Positions 51,830-60,637 of a stretch of DNA of 64,000 nt are shown here, piece by piece. A program made the position numbers and the translations under genes. This DNA is from Xanthobacter sp. YC-JY1 (GTDB lineage Bacteria > Pseudomonadota > Alphaproteobacteria > Rhizobiales > Xanthobacteraceae), in assembly GCF_021730305.1 (NCBI RefSeq), contig NZ_CP032674.1:4139001-4203000 (forward strand). Direction: 5' to 3'. Numbering within the stretch: the stretch's first letter is position 1; each line of letters starts with the position of its first letter. The notes under the pieces are model-generated. The model searched no databases and had not been told where the DNA came from. It worked only from the letters and a program-made list of their open reading frames with translations.

Positions 51830-52393
51830 TCAGCGCAGGCGCTCGGTCCAGGCGGCAAGCGCGGTGAACAGCTGGCGGATGAAGTCCGCCGTCGCCTCGT
51901 CCGTCAGAGAGCCTGAGGCGTCGAACTTGGTCTGGGCGGCGCCGATCATCACCTCCGGCTTGTTCAGCGGGAAGGCGTTGAGGAACACCAGCATCTGCCG
52001 CAGCTGATACTGCGCCCGCGCGGTGCCCAGCACGCCCATGCTGGCGCCCATGATGGCCACCGGCTTGTTGTCGAACGGCTGGCTCGGCGGGCGGGAGGCC
52101 CAGTCGATGGCGTTCTTCAGCACGCCGGGGATGGAGTAATTGTACTCCGGCGTCACGAACAGGATGGCGTCCGCCGCCGCAAGCTGGGCGCGAAAGCGCT
52201 CCACCTCAGCGGGATAGCCGGCGAGGCGTACGTCGTCATTGTAGTGCGGCAGATCGCCGATCTCGGCCGCCTCGATGGTCATGCCTTCGGGCGCGAGGTC
52301 CATAGCCGCCTTGAGGGCCATCGTGTTGTAGGAGCCCTTGCGCAGGCTGCCGGAAATTCCCACCACCCGGATCGGGCGGGCATCGCTTGCCAT
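51830..52393 (-). CDS. NAD(P)H-dependent FMN reductase
   Basis: A 187-residue flavodoxin-fold reductase: flavin phosphate loop VVGISGSLRKGSYNTM and the family signature VTPEYNYSIPGVLKNAIDWA. Related to chromate/azo reductase-like FMN reductases. It may supply reduced flavin or protect from quinones made in aromatic breakdown. It follows the YciI gene on the same strand by 43 bases. Confidence 0.9.
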   Translation of the reverse strand: MASDARPIRVVGISGSLRKGSYNTMALKAAMDLAPEGMTIEAAEIGDLPHYNDDVRLAGYPAEVERFRAQLAAADAILFVTPEYNYSIPGVLKNAIDWASRPPSQPFDNKPVAIMGASMGVLGTARAQYQLRQMLVFLNAFPLNKPEVMIGAAQTKFDASGSLTDEATADFIRQLFTALAAWTERLR

Positions 52394-52436
52394 AAGTCGT
52401 CTCCTTGAAATGCTTGGGCATTCACCCCTGTGGACG

Positions 52437-52724
52437 TCAGCCCTGGCGCCGCAGGAAGCCGGTGATCGTCACCCGCTCCCAGATGTCCGCCTTCTTGAAG
52501 GGATCGGCCGCGTTGAAGGCCTCGACCGCCCCGCGGTCCGGCGCCTCAATGAGAAAGAGACTGCCGATCATTGTGGTTCCATCATCAGCCACCAGCGGGC
52601 CGGACATGACGATCTCCACCCCGAATGCGGAGGTGTCGGACAGAAAGGCCTTGTGCGCCTCATAGTGGGCGAGGCGGGTGTCGAGCGCGCCTTGGCGATC
52701 AACGCCGTGGATGACGAACAGCAT
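52437..52724 (-). CDS. YciI-family protein
   Basis: A 95-residue protein with the YciI/muconolactone-isomerase-like fold: MLFVIHGVDRQGALDTRLAH, YEAHKAFLSDTS, then VMSGPLVADDGTTMIGSLFL. The conserved His-Asp pair of YciI proteins appears as RLAHYEAH. Members near aromatic pathways can act as small lyases or dehalogenases. A GAAGGAGCCC ribosome site precedes the ATG. It lies downstream of the ABC transporter operon on the same strand. Confidence 0.85.
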   Translation of the reverse strand: MLFVIHGVDRQGALDTRLAHYEAHKAFLSDTSAFGVEIVMSGPLVADDGTTMIGSLFLIEAPDRGAVEAFNAADPFKKADIWERVTITGFLRRQG

Positions 52725-52744
52725 GGGATGGGCTCCTTCGCGAT

Positions 52745-52779
52745 CGGGGCGGCACGCGGCCTGTGCCGGTGTCGCCCCG
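52745..52779 (-). other. Hairpin between binding-protein gene and YciI gene
   Basis: CGGGGCGGCAC and GTGTCGCCCCG form an 11-pair stem with one G-T pair and a 13-base loop. No T run follows on the minus strand, so it may stabilise or attenuate the transcript rather than end it. Confidence 0.4.
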
Positions 52780-52813
52780 CCTGGTTGTCATGGGCCGATT
52801 TTGCGAAACGTCT

Positions 52814-53812
52814 TCAGTTCGTCTTGGTCGGGGTCTTGGTGGCCATGGCGGCGGCGTCCGCCCAGCTCGGGCAGGCGCGGGCGTCCAGCGGCACGTCGTA
52901 GGGCTGGTAGTTGGAGGCGTTGACCACGGTGGGCTTCAGCACCACCTCGGTCACGATGGCCTCGTTGCGCAGCGCGCGGATGGCCACCATGGTGCCGATG
53001 CAGCCCTGCACGAAGCCGTTATAGTCGCCCGAGGCGAGCAGCTTGCCGGCCTTGATGGCGTCCACAGCCTCCTTCGTGCCGTTGATGCCGATGACCTTGG
53101 CCTTGCGGTTGGCGCCGTCCAGCGCCTCGATGGCGCCGATGGCCATGGCATCGTTGGCGGCGAGCACGCCGTCGATCTGCGTATGGGACTGCATCAGGTT
53201 TTCCATCACCTGCAGGCCCTGCAGGCGCTGGTAGTTGGCGGGCTGGCTGGCGAGCAGCTTCACGTCCTTGTTTTCCTTGATGGCGTCCGTGAAGCCGCGC
53301 ACCCGGTCGATATTGGTGAGCGAGCCCTTCACACCCTCCAGGATCACCACATTGCCCTTGCCGCCCATTTCCTTGAGCAGGTAGCGGCCGGTCTCGAGGC
53401 CGAGGCTGTAGTCGTCGGCGCCGACGAAGGCGAGGAACTTGCCGCCCGCCGAGCGGTCGGTGACGTTCACCACGGGGATCTTGGCGTCGTTGATCTGCTC
53501 CACGCCCGGCACCATGGCCTTGTAGTCCACCGGCACGAAGACAATCGCGCTCGGCTTCTTCACGATCACGTCCTCGATCTGGCTGAGCTGCTCGGGGATC
53601 GAGTCCGGCTTGGTGGGAATGTAGTGCACCACCTTGGCGCCCATGGACTTGGCCGCAGCCTCGGCGCCCACGCGCACGGTCTGGAAATAGGGGTTGGTCT
53701 GGTTCTTGGTGAAGACGGCGATGGTCTCGTCCGCGGCCAGCGCGCCGGTGGACAGGAGCGCCACGGGCAGCGCCGCGGCGATGAGCTTGAGGTTGGACTT
53801 CAACGTCTTCAT
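52814..53812 (-). CDS. Ribose-type ABC transporter substrate-binding protein
   Basis: A 332-residue periplasmic protein with a signal peptide ending STGALA (about residue 26). The mature protein has the type I sugar-binding pattern: AVFTKNQTNPYFQTVRVGAE, DAKIPVVNVTDRS, FVGADDYSLGLETGRYLL, VLAANDAMAIGAIEALDGAN. It should bind a sugar, polyol or related cyclic compound. It is the last transporter gene, 49 bases after the permease, and has the usual spacing for high expression. Confidence 0.9.
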   Translation of the reverse strand: MKTLKSNLKLIAAALPVALLSTGALAADETIAVFTKNQTNPYFQTVRVGAEAAAKSMGAKVVHYIPTKPDSIPEQLSQIEDVIVKKPSAIVFVPVDYKAMVPGVEQINDAKIPVVNVTDRSAGGKFLAFVGADDYSLGLETGRYLLKEMGGKGNVVILEGVKGSLTNIDRVRGFTDAIKENKDVKLLASQPANYQRLQGLQVMENLMQSHTQIDGVLAANDAMAIGAIEALDGANRKAKVIGINGTKEAVDAIKAGKLLASGDYNGFVQGCIGTMVAIRALRNEAIVTEVVLKPTVVNASNYQPYDVPLDARACPSWADAAAMATKTPTKTN

Positions 53813-53861
53813 GGGGTCTTCCTCCGATTCTTGATATTTGGCTTTTGACTTGAAATACGCC

Positions 53862-54836
53862 CTACGAGCGCTTGCGGCCGATCATGTCGAGCCACACGGC
53901 GAAGATGACGATCACGCCCGTCACCAAAGGCTGCCAGCTGGAATTGACCGCCAGCAGGTTCATGCCGTTCAGCACCAGCGTGAGAATGAGGGCGCCGACG
54001 AAGGTGCCGAAGACGCTGCCCACACCGCCGAACAGCGAGGCACCGCCGATGAGCACCGCCGCGATGGCCGGCAGCGTCATCGCCTCGCCGATGTCGCCCT
54101 CGGCCGAGTTCAGCCGGGCGAGGAAGACGATGGAGGCGACGCCCGCCATGGCGCCCGAGAAGGCGTAGACGAGGATGAGGCGGCGATCGACGGGAATGCC
54201 GGTGAGCCGCGCCGCCACAGGATTGGCGCCGATGGCATAGATCTGCTGCCCCCACACCGTGCGCTGGGCGAAGACGGTGCCGGCAATGAGGAAGCCGATC
54301 ATCAGATAGACCGGGATCGGGATGCCGAGGAAATAGCCCGAGCCGATCTGCCGGAAACCAGGCGGGAAGCCGTGGATGGTCTCGCCGGCCATGTAGTAAT
54401 AGGTCAGGCCGTGCAGCACCCAGAGCATGCCATAGGTGGCGATGAAGGAGGGAATGCGCAGCTTCGCCACCATCAGCCCGTTACAGACGCCGATGGCGCA
54501 GCCCGTGGCGAGCCCGGTGAGCGTGCCGAGTGCCGGCGAGCCGGTGGCCTTGATAACGGTCGCCGCGAGGCAGGCGGAAAGCCCGATATTGGCGCCCACC
54601 GAGAGGTCGAGCCCTCCGGTGAGGATCACCAGCGTCAGCCCCGAGGCGAGGAAGAACAGCAGGCTCGCCTGCCGGAGCACGTTGAGGATGTTGTTGGTGG
54701 TGAAGAAGGCGTCCGTCGCGACGCTCAGCGCCACGCACAGGAGGCCCGCCGCCAGCAGCCGGTAGATGAGCTGCTGCATGTCCTTGGACAGGTGGATGCG
54801 GGGCGTGCCCGCGGAGATGTCGCCGGCGAGGCTCAT
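53862..54836 (-). CDS. ABC transporter permease (RbsC-like) 1
   Basis: A 324-residue membrane protein starting at 54836 (MSLAGDISAGTPRIHLSKDM); the much longer open frame upstream is a shadow of the previous genes. It has about 8 to 10 membrane segments and the family blocks GLTLVILTGGLDLSVGANIG and IYAIGANPVAARLTGIPVDR. It should form the channel with the second permease. Overlaps that gene by 4 bases. Confidence 0.9.
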   Translation of the reverse strand: MSLAGDISAGTPRIHLSKDMQQLIYRLLAAGLLCVALSVATDAFFTTNNILNVLRQASLLFFLASGLTLVILTGGLDLSVGANIGLSACLAATVIKATGSPALGTLTGLATGCAIGVCNGLMVAKLRIPSFIATYGMLWVLHGLTYYYMAGETIHGFPPGFRQIGSGYFLGIPIPVYLMIGFLIAGTVFAQRTVWGQQIYAIGANPVAARLTGIPVDRRLILVYAFSGAMAGVASIVFLARLNSAEGDIGEAMTLPAIAAVLIGGASLFGGVGSVFGTFVGALILTLVLNGMNLLAVNSSWQPLVTGVIVIFAVWLDMIGRKRS

Positions 54837-55798
54837 GACTTCTTGCTCCGCATGCCGTCGAGGAAGAGGGCGAAGATGACGAGGACGCCGATGCAGGCCA
54901 CCTGCACCGAGGAGGGCACGGCCATGAGGTTCAGCCCGTTGCGCAGCACGCCCACGGTGAGCACGCCCATGAGGGTGCCGAAGATCCAGCCGTTCCCCTT
55001 CTCGAAGGAAGTCCCGCCCAGCGCCACGGCGGCGATGGCGTCGAACTCCATGCCGATGGCGGCGGTGGGGTGGCCGGCATTCATGCGCGCCGTCATCAGC
55101 AGGGCCGCGACGCCGGCCATGGCTCCGCCCAGCATGTAGACGGAGATGAGCAGCCGCTTCCACTTGACGCCGGCCAGCGTCAGCGCCTCGCGGTTGCCGC
55201 CCAGCGCGCAGATGTAGGTGCCGAAGCGGGTGTGGTAGAGCAGCACGTGGAACAGGGCGTAGAAGCCCGCTCCGATGAGGATGGGGTTCGGGATGCCCGC
55301 CACCTCGCCGGAATAGACCAGCCGCACGAAGCGCGGGATGCCCACCACGCTCTGCCCGTCCGAGACGATGAGCGCGAGCCCCTGCGCCGCCCCCAGCGTG
55401 CCGAGGGTGGCGACGAAGGGCGGGATGCCCAGCGACGCCACCAGCCAGCCGTTGGTGAGGCCGAAGGCGAGGCCCACGCACAGCGCGCCGGCGAGCCCTA
55501 GCATCAGCGACTGGGTGGCCACCACGATCAGCGCCAGCACCAGCGAGGCAAGGGTGAGCACCGCGCCCATGGAGAGGTCGAGCCCCTCCGTCATGATGAT
55601 GAGCGTCATGGGCAAAGCGAGGAGCAGCAGGATCACCGACTGCACCAGGATGTTGGAGAGGTTGCCGGCGGTGAGGAAGCCGGGGCTCGCCACCGCGAAC
55701 AGCACGCTGAGGCCGACCAGCGCAACGGCAACGCCGGGCACGGACGGGATGCGCGCCCGCGCGGAGCCGGGAGCGGAGGAAAGGGCGTGGTCACTCAT
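54833..55798 (-). CDS. ABC transporter permease (RbsC-like) 2
   Basis: A 321-residue membrane protein starting at 55798 (MSDHALSSAPGSARARIPSV), inside the last codons of the ATPase gene. Family blocks: PMTLIIMTEGLDLSMGAVLT and ICALGGNREALTLAGVKWKR. Two different permeases plus one ATPase and one binding protein make a complete heteromeric CUT2-type importer. Longer upstream frame to 55900 overlaps the ATPase and is not used. Confidence 0.9.
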   Translation of the reverse strand: MSDHALSSAPGSARARIPSVPGVAVALVGLSVLFAVASPGFLTAGNLSNILVQSVILLLLALPMTLIIMTEGLDLSMGAVLTLASLVLALIVVATQSLMLGLAGALCVGLAFGLTNGWLVASLGIPPFVATLGTLGAAQGLALIVSDGQSVVGIPRFVRLVYSGEVAGIPNPILIGAGFYALFHVLLYHTRFGTYICALGGNREALTLAGVKWKRLLISVYMLGGAMAGVAALLMTARMNAGHPTAAIGMEFDAIAAVALGGTSFEKGNGWIFGTLMGVLTVGVLRNGLNLMAVPSSVQVACIGVLVIFALFLDGMRSKKS

Positions 55799-57341
55799 CG
55801 TGCATCCCCATTCGGACGATGTTCTCTTCGGAGAGGTCGGCGCGGCCGAGTTCGCCGACGATGCGCTTGCCCCGCATGACGTAGGCGCGGTCGCAGACAT
55901 GGACGATCTCCGCCTGCTCGGAAGAGATCATGAGCACCGCCGCCCCTTCGGCCACCAACTGGTCGATGAGGGCGAAGATCTCGGACTTGGCGCCCACGTC
56001 GATGCCACGGGTGGGCTCGTCGAAGATGAACAGGCGCGTGCCGGCGGCGAGCCACTTGCCGATCACCACCTTCTGCTGGTTGCCGCCCGACAGGACGGCG
56101 ACGCTCTGGTTCGGCGAGGGCGTGGCGATGCGCAGGCGCTGGATCAGCTCCTGCGCCGAGCGCCGGGCCTTGCCGGGCGAGAACATCATGTTGGGGAAGA
56201 GCTTCGGGAGGCCGGCCACGGCAAGGTTGTCGCTGACCGTGCGGATGAGTGCGAGGCCTTCCGCCTTCCGGCTCTCCGGGATGAGGCCGACGCCCGCAAA
56301 GGCTGCGGCATCCGGCCCGCCGGTCCGCTGCTTGCCGAAGATGCGCACCTCTCCCGCCGTCACCGCGTCCGCCCCGAAGATGGCGCGCGCCACCTCCGTG
56401 CGGCCGGAGCCGACGAGGCCGCACAGGCCGACGATCTCGCCCGCCCGCACCTTCAGGTCGATGTCGCGGATGCCGTTGCTGGACGAGAGGCCCTTGGTCT
56501 CCAGCACCACCTCGCCCGGTTCGGTGGCGAAGCGGCGGGGATAGGACATGTCCACGTTGCGGCCGACCATCATCCGCACCAGCTCGTCCGGCGAGGTCTC
56601 GCCGGGAAGCGCGCGACCCACCAGCTTGCCGTCGCGCAGCACGGTGATCCGGTCGCCGAGGGCGAACACCTCGGCCATGCGGTGCGAGATGTAGACGAGG
56701 GCGACGCCCTTCGCCTGCAACTGGCGCATCACCTCGAACAGCCGCTCGGTCTCGCGGTCGGACAGCGCCGCGGTGGGCTCGTCCATGACGAGGATGCGCG
56801 CATCCTGCGACAGCGCCTTGCCGATCTCCACCATCTGCTGCTGGGCAACGCCGAGCTGGTGGACCTTGGTGCGCGGATCCACCTCGAGGCCGATGAGGTC
56901 CAGCACCTTCTGCGCCTCGCGATAGAGGCGGCGGCGGTCGAGCAGGCCCGGAATGCGCGAGGGGAACTCGCGGCCGAGGAAGATGTTCTGCGCCACGTCC
57001 AGATAGGGGACGAGGGAGAATTCCTGGAAGATGACCGCGATGCCGAAGCGCCGCGCATCGGCGGGGGAGCGGATCTCCACCTTCTCGCCATTGTGGAAGT
57101 ATTCGCCGGCATCCGCCTGATAGGCGCCGCAAAGCACCTTCATGAGCGAGGACTTGCCGGCGCCGTTCTCGCCGAGGAGCATGTGCACCTCGCCCGGCCA
57201 CACGGCGAAGGACACATCGTCCAGCGCCTTCACGCCCGGAAAGGTCTTGGAGATGCCCTTCAGCTCCAGAATGGGGGTGCCGGGCACGGCCGGGGGCGCG
57301 GCCAGCTCGAGGCGAGGCGTCGTTGCCATGACCGCCCTCAT
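55791..57341 (-). CDS. Sugar ABC transporter ATP-binding protein (RbsA-like)
   Basis: A 516-residue protein with two nucleotide-binding domains. First: Walker A LLGENGAGKSSLMKVL, signature region LGVAQQQMVEIGKAL, Walker B ARILVMDEPTAALSD. Second: degenerate Walker A GLVGSGRTEV, signature LSGGNQQKVVIGKWL, LFIFDEPTRGIDVG. This is the CUT2 (ribose-type) layout. The start at 57341 has an AAGGAG site; MATTPRLE at 57329 is an alternative. It overlaps the FAD oxidase by 4 bases, linking transport to catabolism. Confidence 0.93.
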   Translation of the reverse strand: MRAVMATTPRLELAAPPAVPGTPILELKGISKTFPGVKALDDVSFAVWPGEVHMLLGENGAGKSSLMKVLCGAYQADAGEYFHNGEKVEIRSPADARRFGIAVIFQEFSLVPYLDVAQNIFLGREFPSRIPGLLDRRRLYREAQKVLDLIGLEVDPRTKVHQLGVAQQQMVEIGKALSQDARILVMDEPTAALSDRETERLFEVMRQLQAKGVALVYISHRMAEVFALGDRITVLRDGKLVGRALPGETSPDELVRMMVGRNVDMSYPRRFATEPGEVVLETKGLSSSNGIRDIDLKVRAGEIVGLCGLVGSGRTEVARAIFGADAVTAGEVRIFGKQRTGGPDAAAFAGVGLIPESRKAEGLALIRTVSDNLAVAGLPKLFPNMMFSPGKARRSAQELIQRLRIATPSPNQSVAVLSGGNQQKVVIGKWLAAGTRLFIFDEPTRGIDVGAKSEIFALIDQLVAEGAAVLMISSEQAEIVHVCDRAYVMRGKRIVGELGRADLSEENIVRMGMHDE

Positions 57342-58762
57342 GGTGCGTCTCCTTGCTGTCTGTCGCGAGGCCGGAAGATCTTGCCCGGATTGAGGATGCC
57401 GTCGGGGTCGAGCGCGCCCTTCACGAGGCGCATGACATCCACGGCATCGCCCAGCTCGAGCGGCAGGAAGTCCATCTTGCCGAAGCCGATGCCGTGCTCG
57501 CCGGTGCAGGTGCCCTCCAGCGCGATGGCGCGGCGGGCGAGGCGGTCGCAGAAGGCCTTGGCGCGGGCCAGCTCCTCGGCGCTGGCGGGATCGATCAGTA
57601 CCAGCAAGTGGAAATTGCCGTCGCCCACATGGCCGACCACGGGCGCCACGAGACCGGTGTGCGCGATGTCGGCCGCTGTCTCCACCAGGCATTCGGCGAG
57701 GCGCGAGATGGGCACGCACACGTCGGTGATCATCGCCTTCGCGCCGGGGCGCAGGGCGAGGCCGGCATAGAGCGTGTTGTCGCGGGCATGCCAGAGGCGG
57801 CTGCGCTCCTCCGGGGTCGTCGCCCACTGGAAGCCCTCGCCGCCGAACTCGGTCGCCAGCGCCTCGGTGGTCTCGGCCTGCTCGGCCACATACGCCTTGG
57901 AGCCGTGGAACTCGAAGAAGAGGTGCGGCACCTCGGGCAGGCCGAGCTTGGCGTGGAGGTTCATGCCGCGCATCATCACCGCGTCGAGCAATTCCACCCG
58001 CGCCACCGGCACGCCGGACTGGATGACGGCGATGGCCGTGTCCACGGCGGCCTTGAGGTCGGGGAAGGCGCAGACGGCGGAGGAGATGGCCTCCGGCTGC
58101 GGGTGCAGCTTCAGCGTCACCTGCGTGATGACGCCGAGCGTGCCCTCGGCCCCTACGAACAGGCGGGTGAGGTCGTAGCCAGCGGCGGACTTGCGCGCCC
58201 GCTGGGCGGTGCGGATGACGCGGCCGTCGGCCAGCACCACTTCCAGCGCCAGCACATTGTCCTTCATGGTGCCGTAGCGCACCGCCATGGTGCCCGAGGC
58301 GCGCGTGGAGGTCATGCCGCCGATGGAGGCGTCGGCGCCGGGATCGATGGGGAAGAACAGGCCGGTGTCCCGCAGCTGGGCGTTGAGCTGCTTGCGGGTG
58401 ATGCCGGGCTGGACGGTGACGTCCATGTCCTCGGCGTTCACCTTCAGCACCGCATTCATCCGCCCCATGTCGAGGCAGACGCCACCGTGGAGCGCCGCCG
58501 CATTGCCCTCCAGCGAGGTGCCGGCACCGAAGGCGACGACCGGCAGCTTCATCTCGCGGCACAGGCGCACGATGGCCTGCACCTCGGCCGTCGTCTCCGG
58601 ATACACCACCACGTCCGGCGGAGTGGCCGGGTGGTAGGCCTCGCTGCGGCCGTGGTCGGCGAGCACGCCGGGGGCGCGGGTGGCCCGTTCCCCGACGATC
58701 TCGGCGAGCCGCGCCAGGGCGCCATCCATGGGATGCGCTGCGATGGGCATATGGGCAGACAT
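57338..58762 (-). CDS. FAD-linked oxidase (GlcD/D-lactate dehydrogenase type)
   Basis: A 474-residue flavoprotein of the PCMH/VAO family: FAD-binding PVVAFGAGTSLEGNAAAL, FPIDPGADASIGGMTSTRAS, GAEGTLGVITQVTLKL, and the C-terminal GHVGDGNFHLLVL and GTCTGEHGIGFGKMDFLPLE blocks of the GlcD/DLD group. It would oxidise a 2-hydroxy acid or sugar-acid-like compound. Its place between the importer genes and the hydroxyquinol dioxygenase suggests it acts on the imported substrate. Confidence 0.88.
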   Translation of the reverse strand: MSAHMPIAAHPMDGALARLAEIVGERATRAPGVLADHGRSEAYHPATPPDVVVYPETTAEVQAIVRLCREMKLPVVAFGAGTSLEGNAAALHGGVCLDMGRMNAVLKVNAEDMDVTVQPGITRKQLNAQLRDTGLFFPIDPGADASIGGMTSTRASGTMAVRYGTMKDNVLALEVVLADGRVIRTAQRARKSAAGYDLTRLFVGAEGTLGVITQVTLKLHPQPEAISSAVCAFPDLKAAVDTAIAVIQSGVPVARVELLDAVMMRGMNLHAKLGLPEVPHLFFEFHGSKAYVAEQAETTEALATEFGGEGFQWATTPEERSRLWHARDNTLYAGLALRPGAKAMITDVCVPISRLAECLVETAADIAHTGLVAPVVGHVGDGNFHLLVLIDPASAEELARAKAFCDRLARRAIALEGTCTGEHGIGFGKMDFLPLELGDAVDVMRLVKGALDPDGILNPGKIFRPRDRQQGDAP

Positions 58763-58819
58763 GCTTTCCTCCCTCCGCGCGTCCCGTTGTCCGGGCTTGC
58801 TGCGCGTCTGTCCGTCCCG

Positions 58820-59701
58820 TTACGCCGCCTGCGAAGTCGCGGCGGAGACGGGGTTGAGCTTGAAATCGTAGGTCAGCTGGCACCAGGGCTGGTCCATCAC
58901 CCGCCCGTCCGGTGCGGCGCCCTGCGCGTGGGCGGTGAAATCGCGGATGAGCGAGTCCTTCACGCCGAACACCGAGTCGCTGTCGAGATAGGCGTCGCCG
59001 TCGACGAACACATGGGTCACGAGCTTCTCGTGGCCGGGCGCCTCGATCATGAAATGCACATGGGCTGGCCGCCACGGATGGCGCCCCTGCGCCTCCAGCA
59101 TCTTGCCCACCGGGCCATCGTGCGGGATGGGATAGGCGGCGGGCTTGATGGACCAGAAGGAGAAGCGGCCCTGATCGTCCGTCCGCAGGCGCGCGCGGGC
59201 CACAAGCCCGTTCTCCTCGTGCTGCACGTCGTAATAGCCGTCCACGTCCGAGTGCCAGACATCGACGATGGCATTCACCAGCGGCGTGCCGTCGAGCGTC
59301 GCGACCGAGCCGGAGACGAACATGGGCTCGCCTTCGAGATGCCCGGAAATGTCGGTGCCGCAGGCCACTTCCGGCGGGCCTTCCACATAGAAGGGGCCGA
59401 GGACGGTGCTCTCGGTGACCGCCGTCTGGTGGTCGTGATTGATGGCGTCCACCAGCATGGAGACGCCGAGCGTGTCCGACAGCAGGATGAATTCCTGCCG
59501 CGTGCCGGTGCACATGTGGCCGGTGTCGGTGAGGAAGGCGATGCCCTTTTCCCATTCCGCCTGGGTGGGGCGCACCTCGCGGATGAAATTGTGCAGGTGG
59601 CGGACCAGCGCCTCGCTGATCTCGCGGATGCGGGCATCAGGCGCGTTGGCGACGCGCTCCAGCACCGCCTCGGTGATGGAAAACTGGTCGAAATTCCTCA
59701 T
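58820..59701 (-). CDS. Hydroxyquinol 1,2-dioxygenase
   Basis: A 293-residue intradiol dioxygenase. Iron ligands fit the family spacing: Tyr 157 in DGYYDVQ, Tyr 190 in AAYPIPHDGP, His 214 and His 216 in RPAHVHFM. The N-terminal dimer-linker domain and TESTVLGPFYVEGPP are typical of hydroxyquinol enzymes. It cleaves hydroxyquinol (1,2,4-trihydroxybenzene) to maleylacetate. It overlaps the upstream dehydrogenase by 4 bases. The adjacent maleylacetate reductase strongly supports hydroxyquinol rather than catechol as substrate. Confidence 0.92.
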   Translation of the reverse strand: MRNFDQFSITEAVLERVANAPDARIREISEALVRHLHNFIREVRPTQAEWEKGIAFLTDTGHMCTGTRQEFILLSDTLGVSMLVDAINHDHQTAVTESTVLGPFYVEGPPEVACGTDISGHLEGEPMFVSGSVATLDGTPLVNAIVDVWHSDVDGYYDVQHEENGLVARARLRTDDQGRFSFWSIKPAAYPIPHDGPVGKMLEAQGRHPWRPAHVHFMIEAPGHEKLVTHVFVDGDAYLDSDSVFGVKDSLIRDFTAHAQGAAPDGRVMDQPWCQLTYDFKLNPVSAATSQAA

Positions 59702-60618
59702 GCGAGCCTCCCGTCATTCTTGTCGAGATCCGGCTCGCCCAGTCCGGCAAGCCATTCGGCGAGGCGGACCGGTGCAATGAAGTCCGCCTCCCCGTCGCCG
59801 CGCCCGATGAGCGCGCCGTAGATCTCCCGCGTGAGCGTGGCGAGGGGCATGGCCATCTCGGCGGCGTGGCCGGCCCCGACGATAAGGTCGAGGTCCTTGG
59901 CCATCTGCCGGCAGGAGAAAGTGGAATTGAAGTCGCGCGTTTCCAGGCTCTTGGCCTTGTAATGGACCATGGGCGAGCCCACCGCGCTGTTGGTGAGCAC
60001 GTCGAGGATGTCCTGCCAGGCGAGGTTGCCCTTGCGCGCGAGCACGATGCTCTCGCCCATCATGGCGGCGGAGACGGCGATCATCAGGTTCACTGAGAGC
60101 TTGGCGTAGCGCGCCTCCTCCTGCGTCCCGAGATACTTCTGGGCGCGGGTGAAGTCCTGCGCCACCGGCAGGAAGGTGTCGAACGCGGCGCGCGGGCCGG
60201 AGACGAAGCAGGTGAGATTGCCGGTGTGGGCGATGGCCGCGTTGCCGGAAACCGGTGCGCGCAGATAGAGGATGCCGGCGCGTTCCGCCGCAGCGCCCAG
60301 CTCGGCCGAAATGGTGGGGCTCACGGTGGAGGTCTCCACCAGAATCGCGCCCTTGCGCATGGCGGAGAGCAGCGGCCCGTCCAGCGCTACGGCGCGGAGC
60401 GCCCTGTCGTCGGGGAGCGAGGTGAAAACGATGTCCCGGCCGGCCGCATCCTCCAGCGTCGCGGCGGGCGTGACGCCGCCGGCGGCGGCCTCGGCGATGC
60501 GCTCCTGATCGCGGTCGAAGCCGGCGATGTCGCGGCCGGTGCCGGCGAGGCGGGTGGAGATAGGCAGGCCCATCTTGCCGAGCCCGATCCAGCCGAGTGT
60601 CAAAGTATCAGCCATCAT
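59698..60618 (-). CDS. NAD(P)-dependent dehydrogenase (3-hydroxyisobutyrate dehydrogenase family)
   Basis: A 306-residue beta-hydroxyacid dehydrogenase: Rossmann motif GWIGLGKMGLPISTRL, substrate block LRAPVSGNAAIAHTGNLTCF, catalytic Lys in AKLSVNLMIAV and KDLDLIVGAGH. The ATGs at 60618 and 60615 follow GAGGAG; the longer frame to 60669 overlaps the amidohydrolase gene end. It probably reduces or oxidises a 3-hydroxy acid side product of the imported compound. Substrate not deducible. Confidence 0.88.
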   Translation of the reverse strand: MMADTLTLGWIGLGKMGLPISTRLAGTGRDIAGFDRDQERIAEAAAGGVTPAATLEDAAGRDIVFTSLPDDRALRAVALDGPLLSAMRKGAILVETSTVSPTISAELGAAAERAGILYLRAPVSGNAAIAHTGNLTCFVSGPRAAFDTFLPVAQDFTRAQKYLGTQEEARYAKLSVNLMIAVSAAMMGESIVLARKGNLAWQDILDVLTNSAVGSPMVHYKAKSLETRDFNSTFSCRQMAKDLDLIVGAGHAAEMAMPLATLTREIYGALIGRGDGEADFIAPVRLAEWLAGLGEPDLDKNDGRLA

Positions 60619-60637
60619 CCTCTCCTCACGCCGCCTT

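Noticed and set aside
55791-59555. 1254-residue minus-strand open frame
   Set aside because: Only its last part (the ABC ATPase from 57341) is a protein pattern; the upstream part is an out-of-frame shadow of the FAD oxidase and dioxygenase genes.
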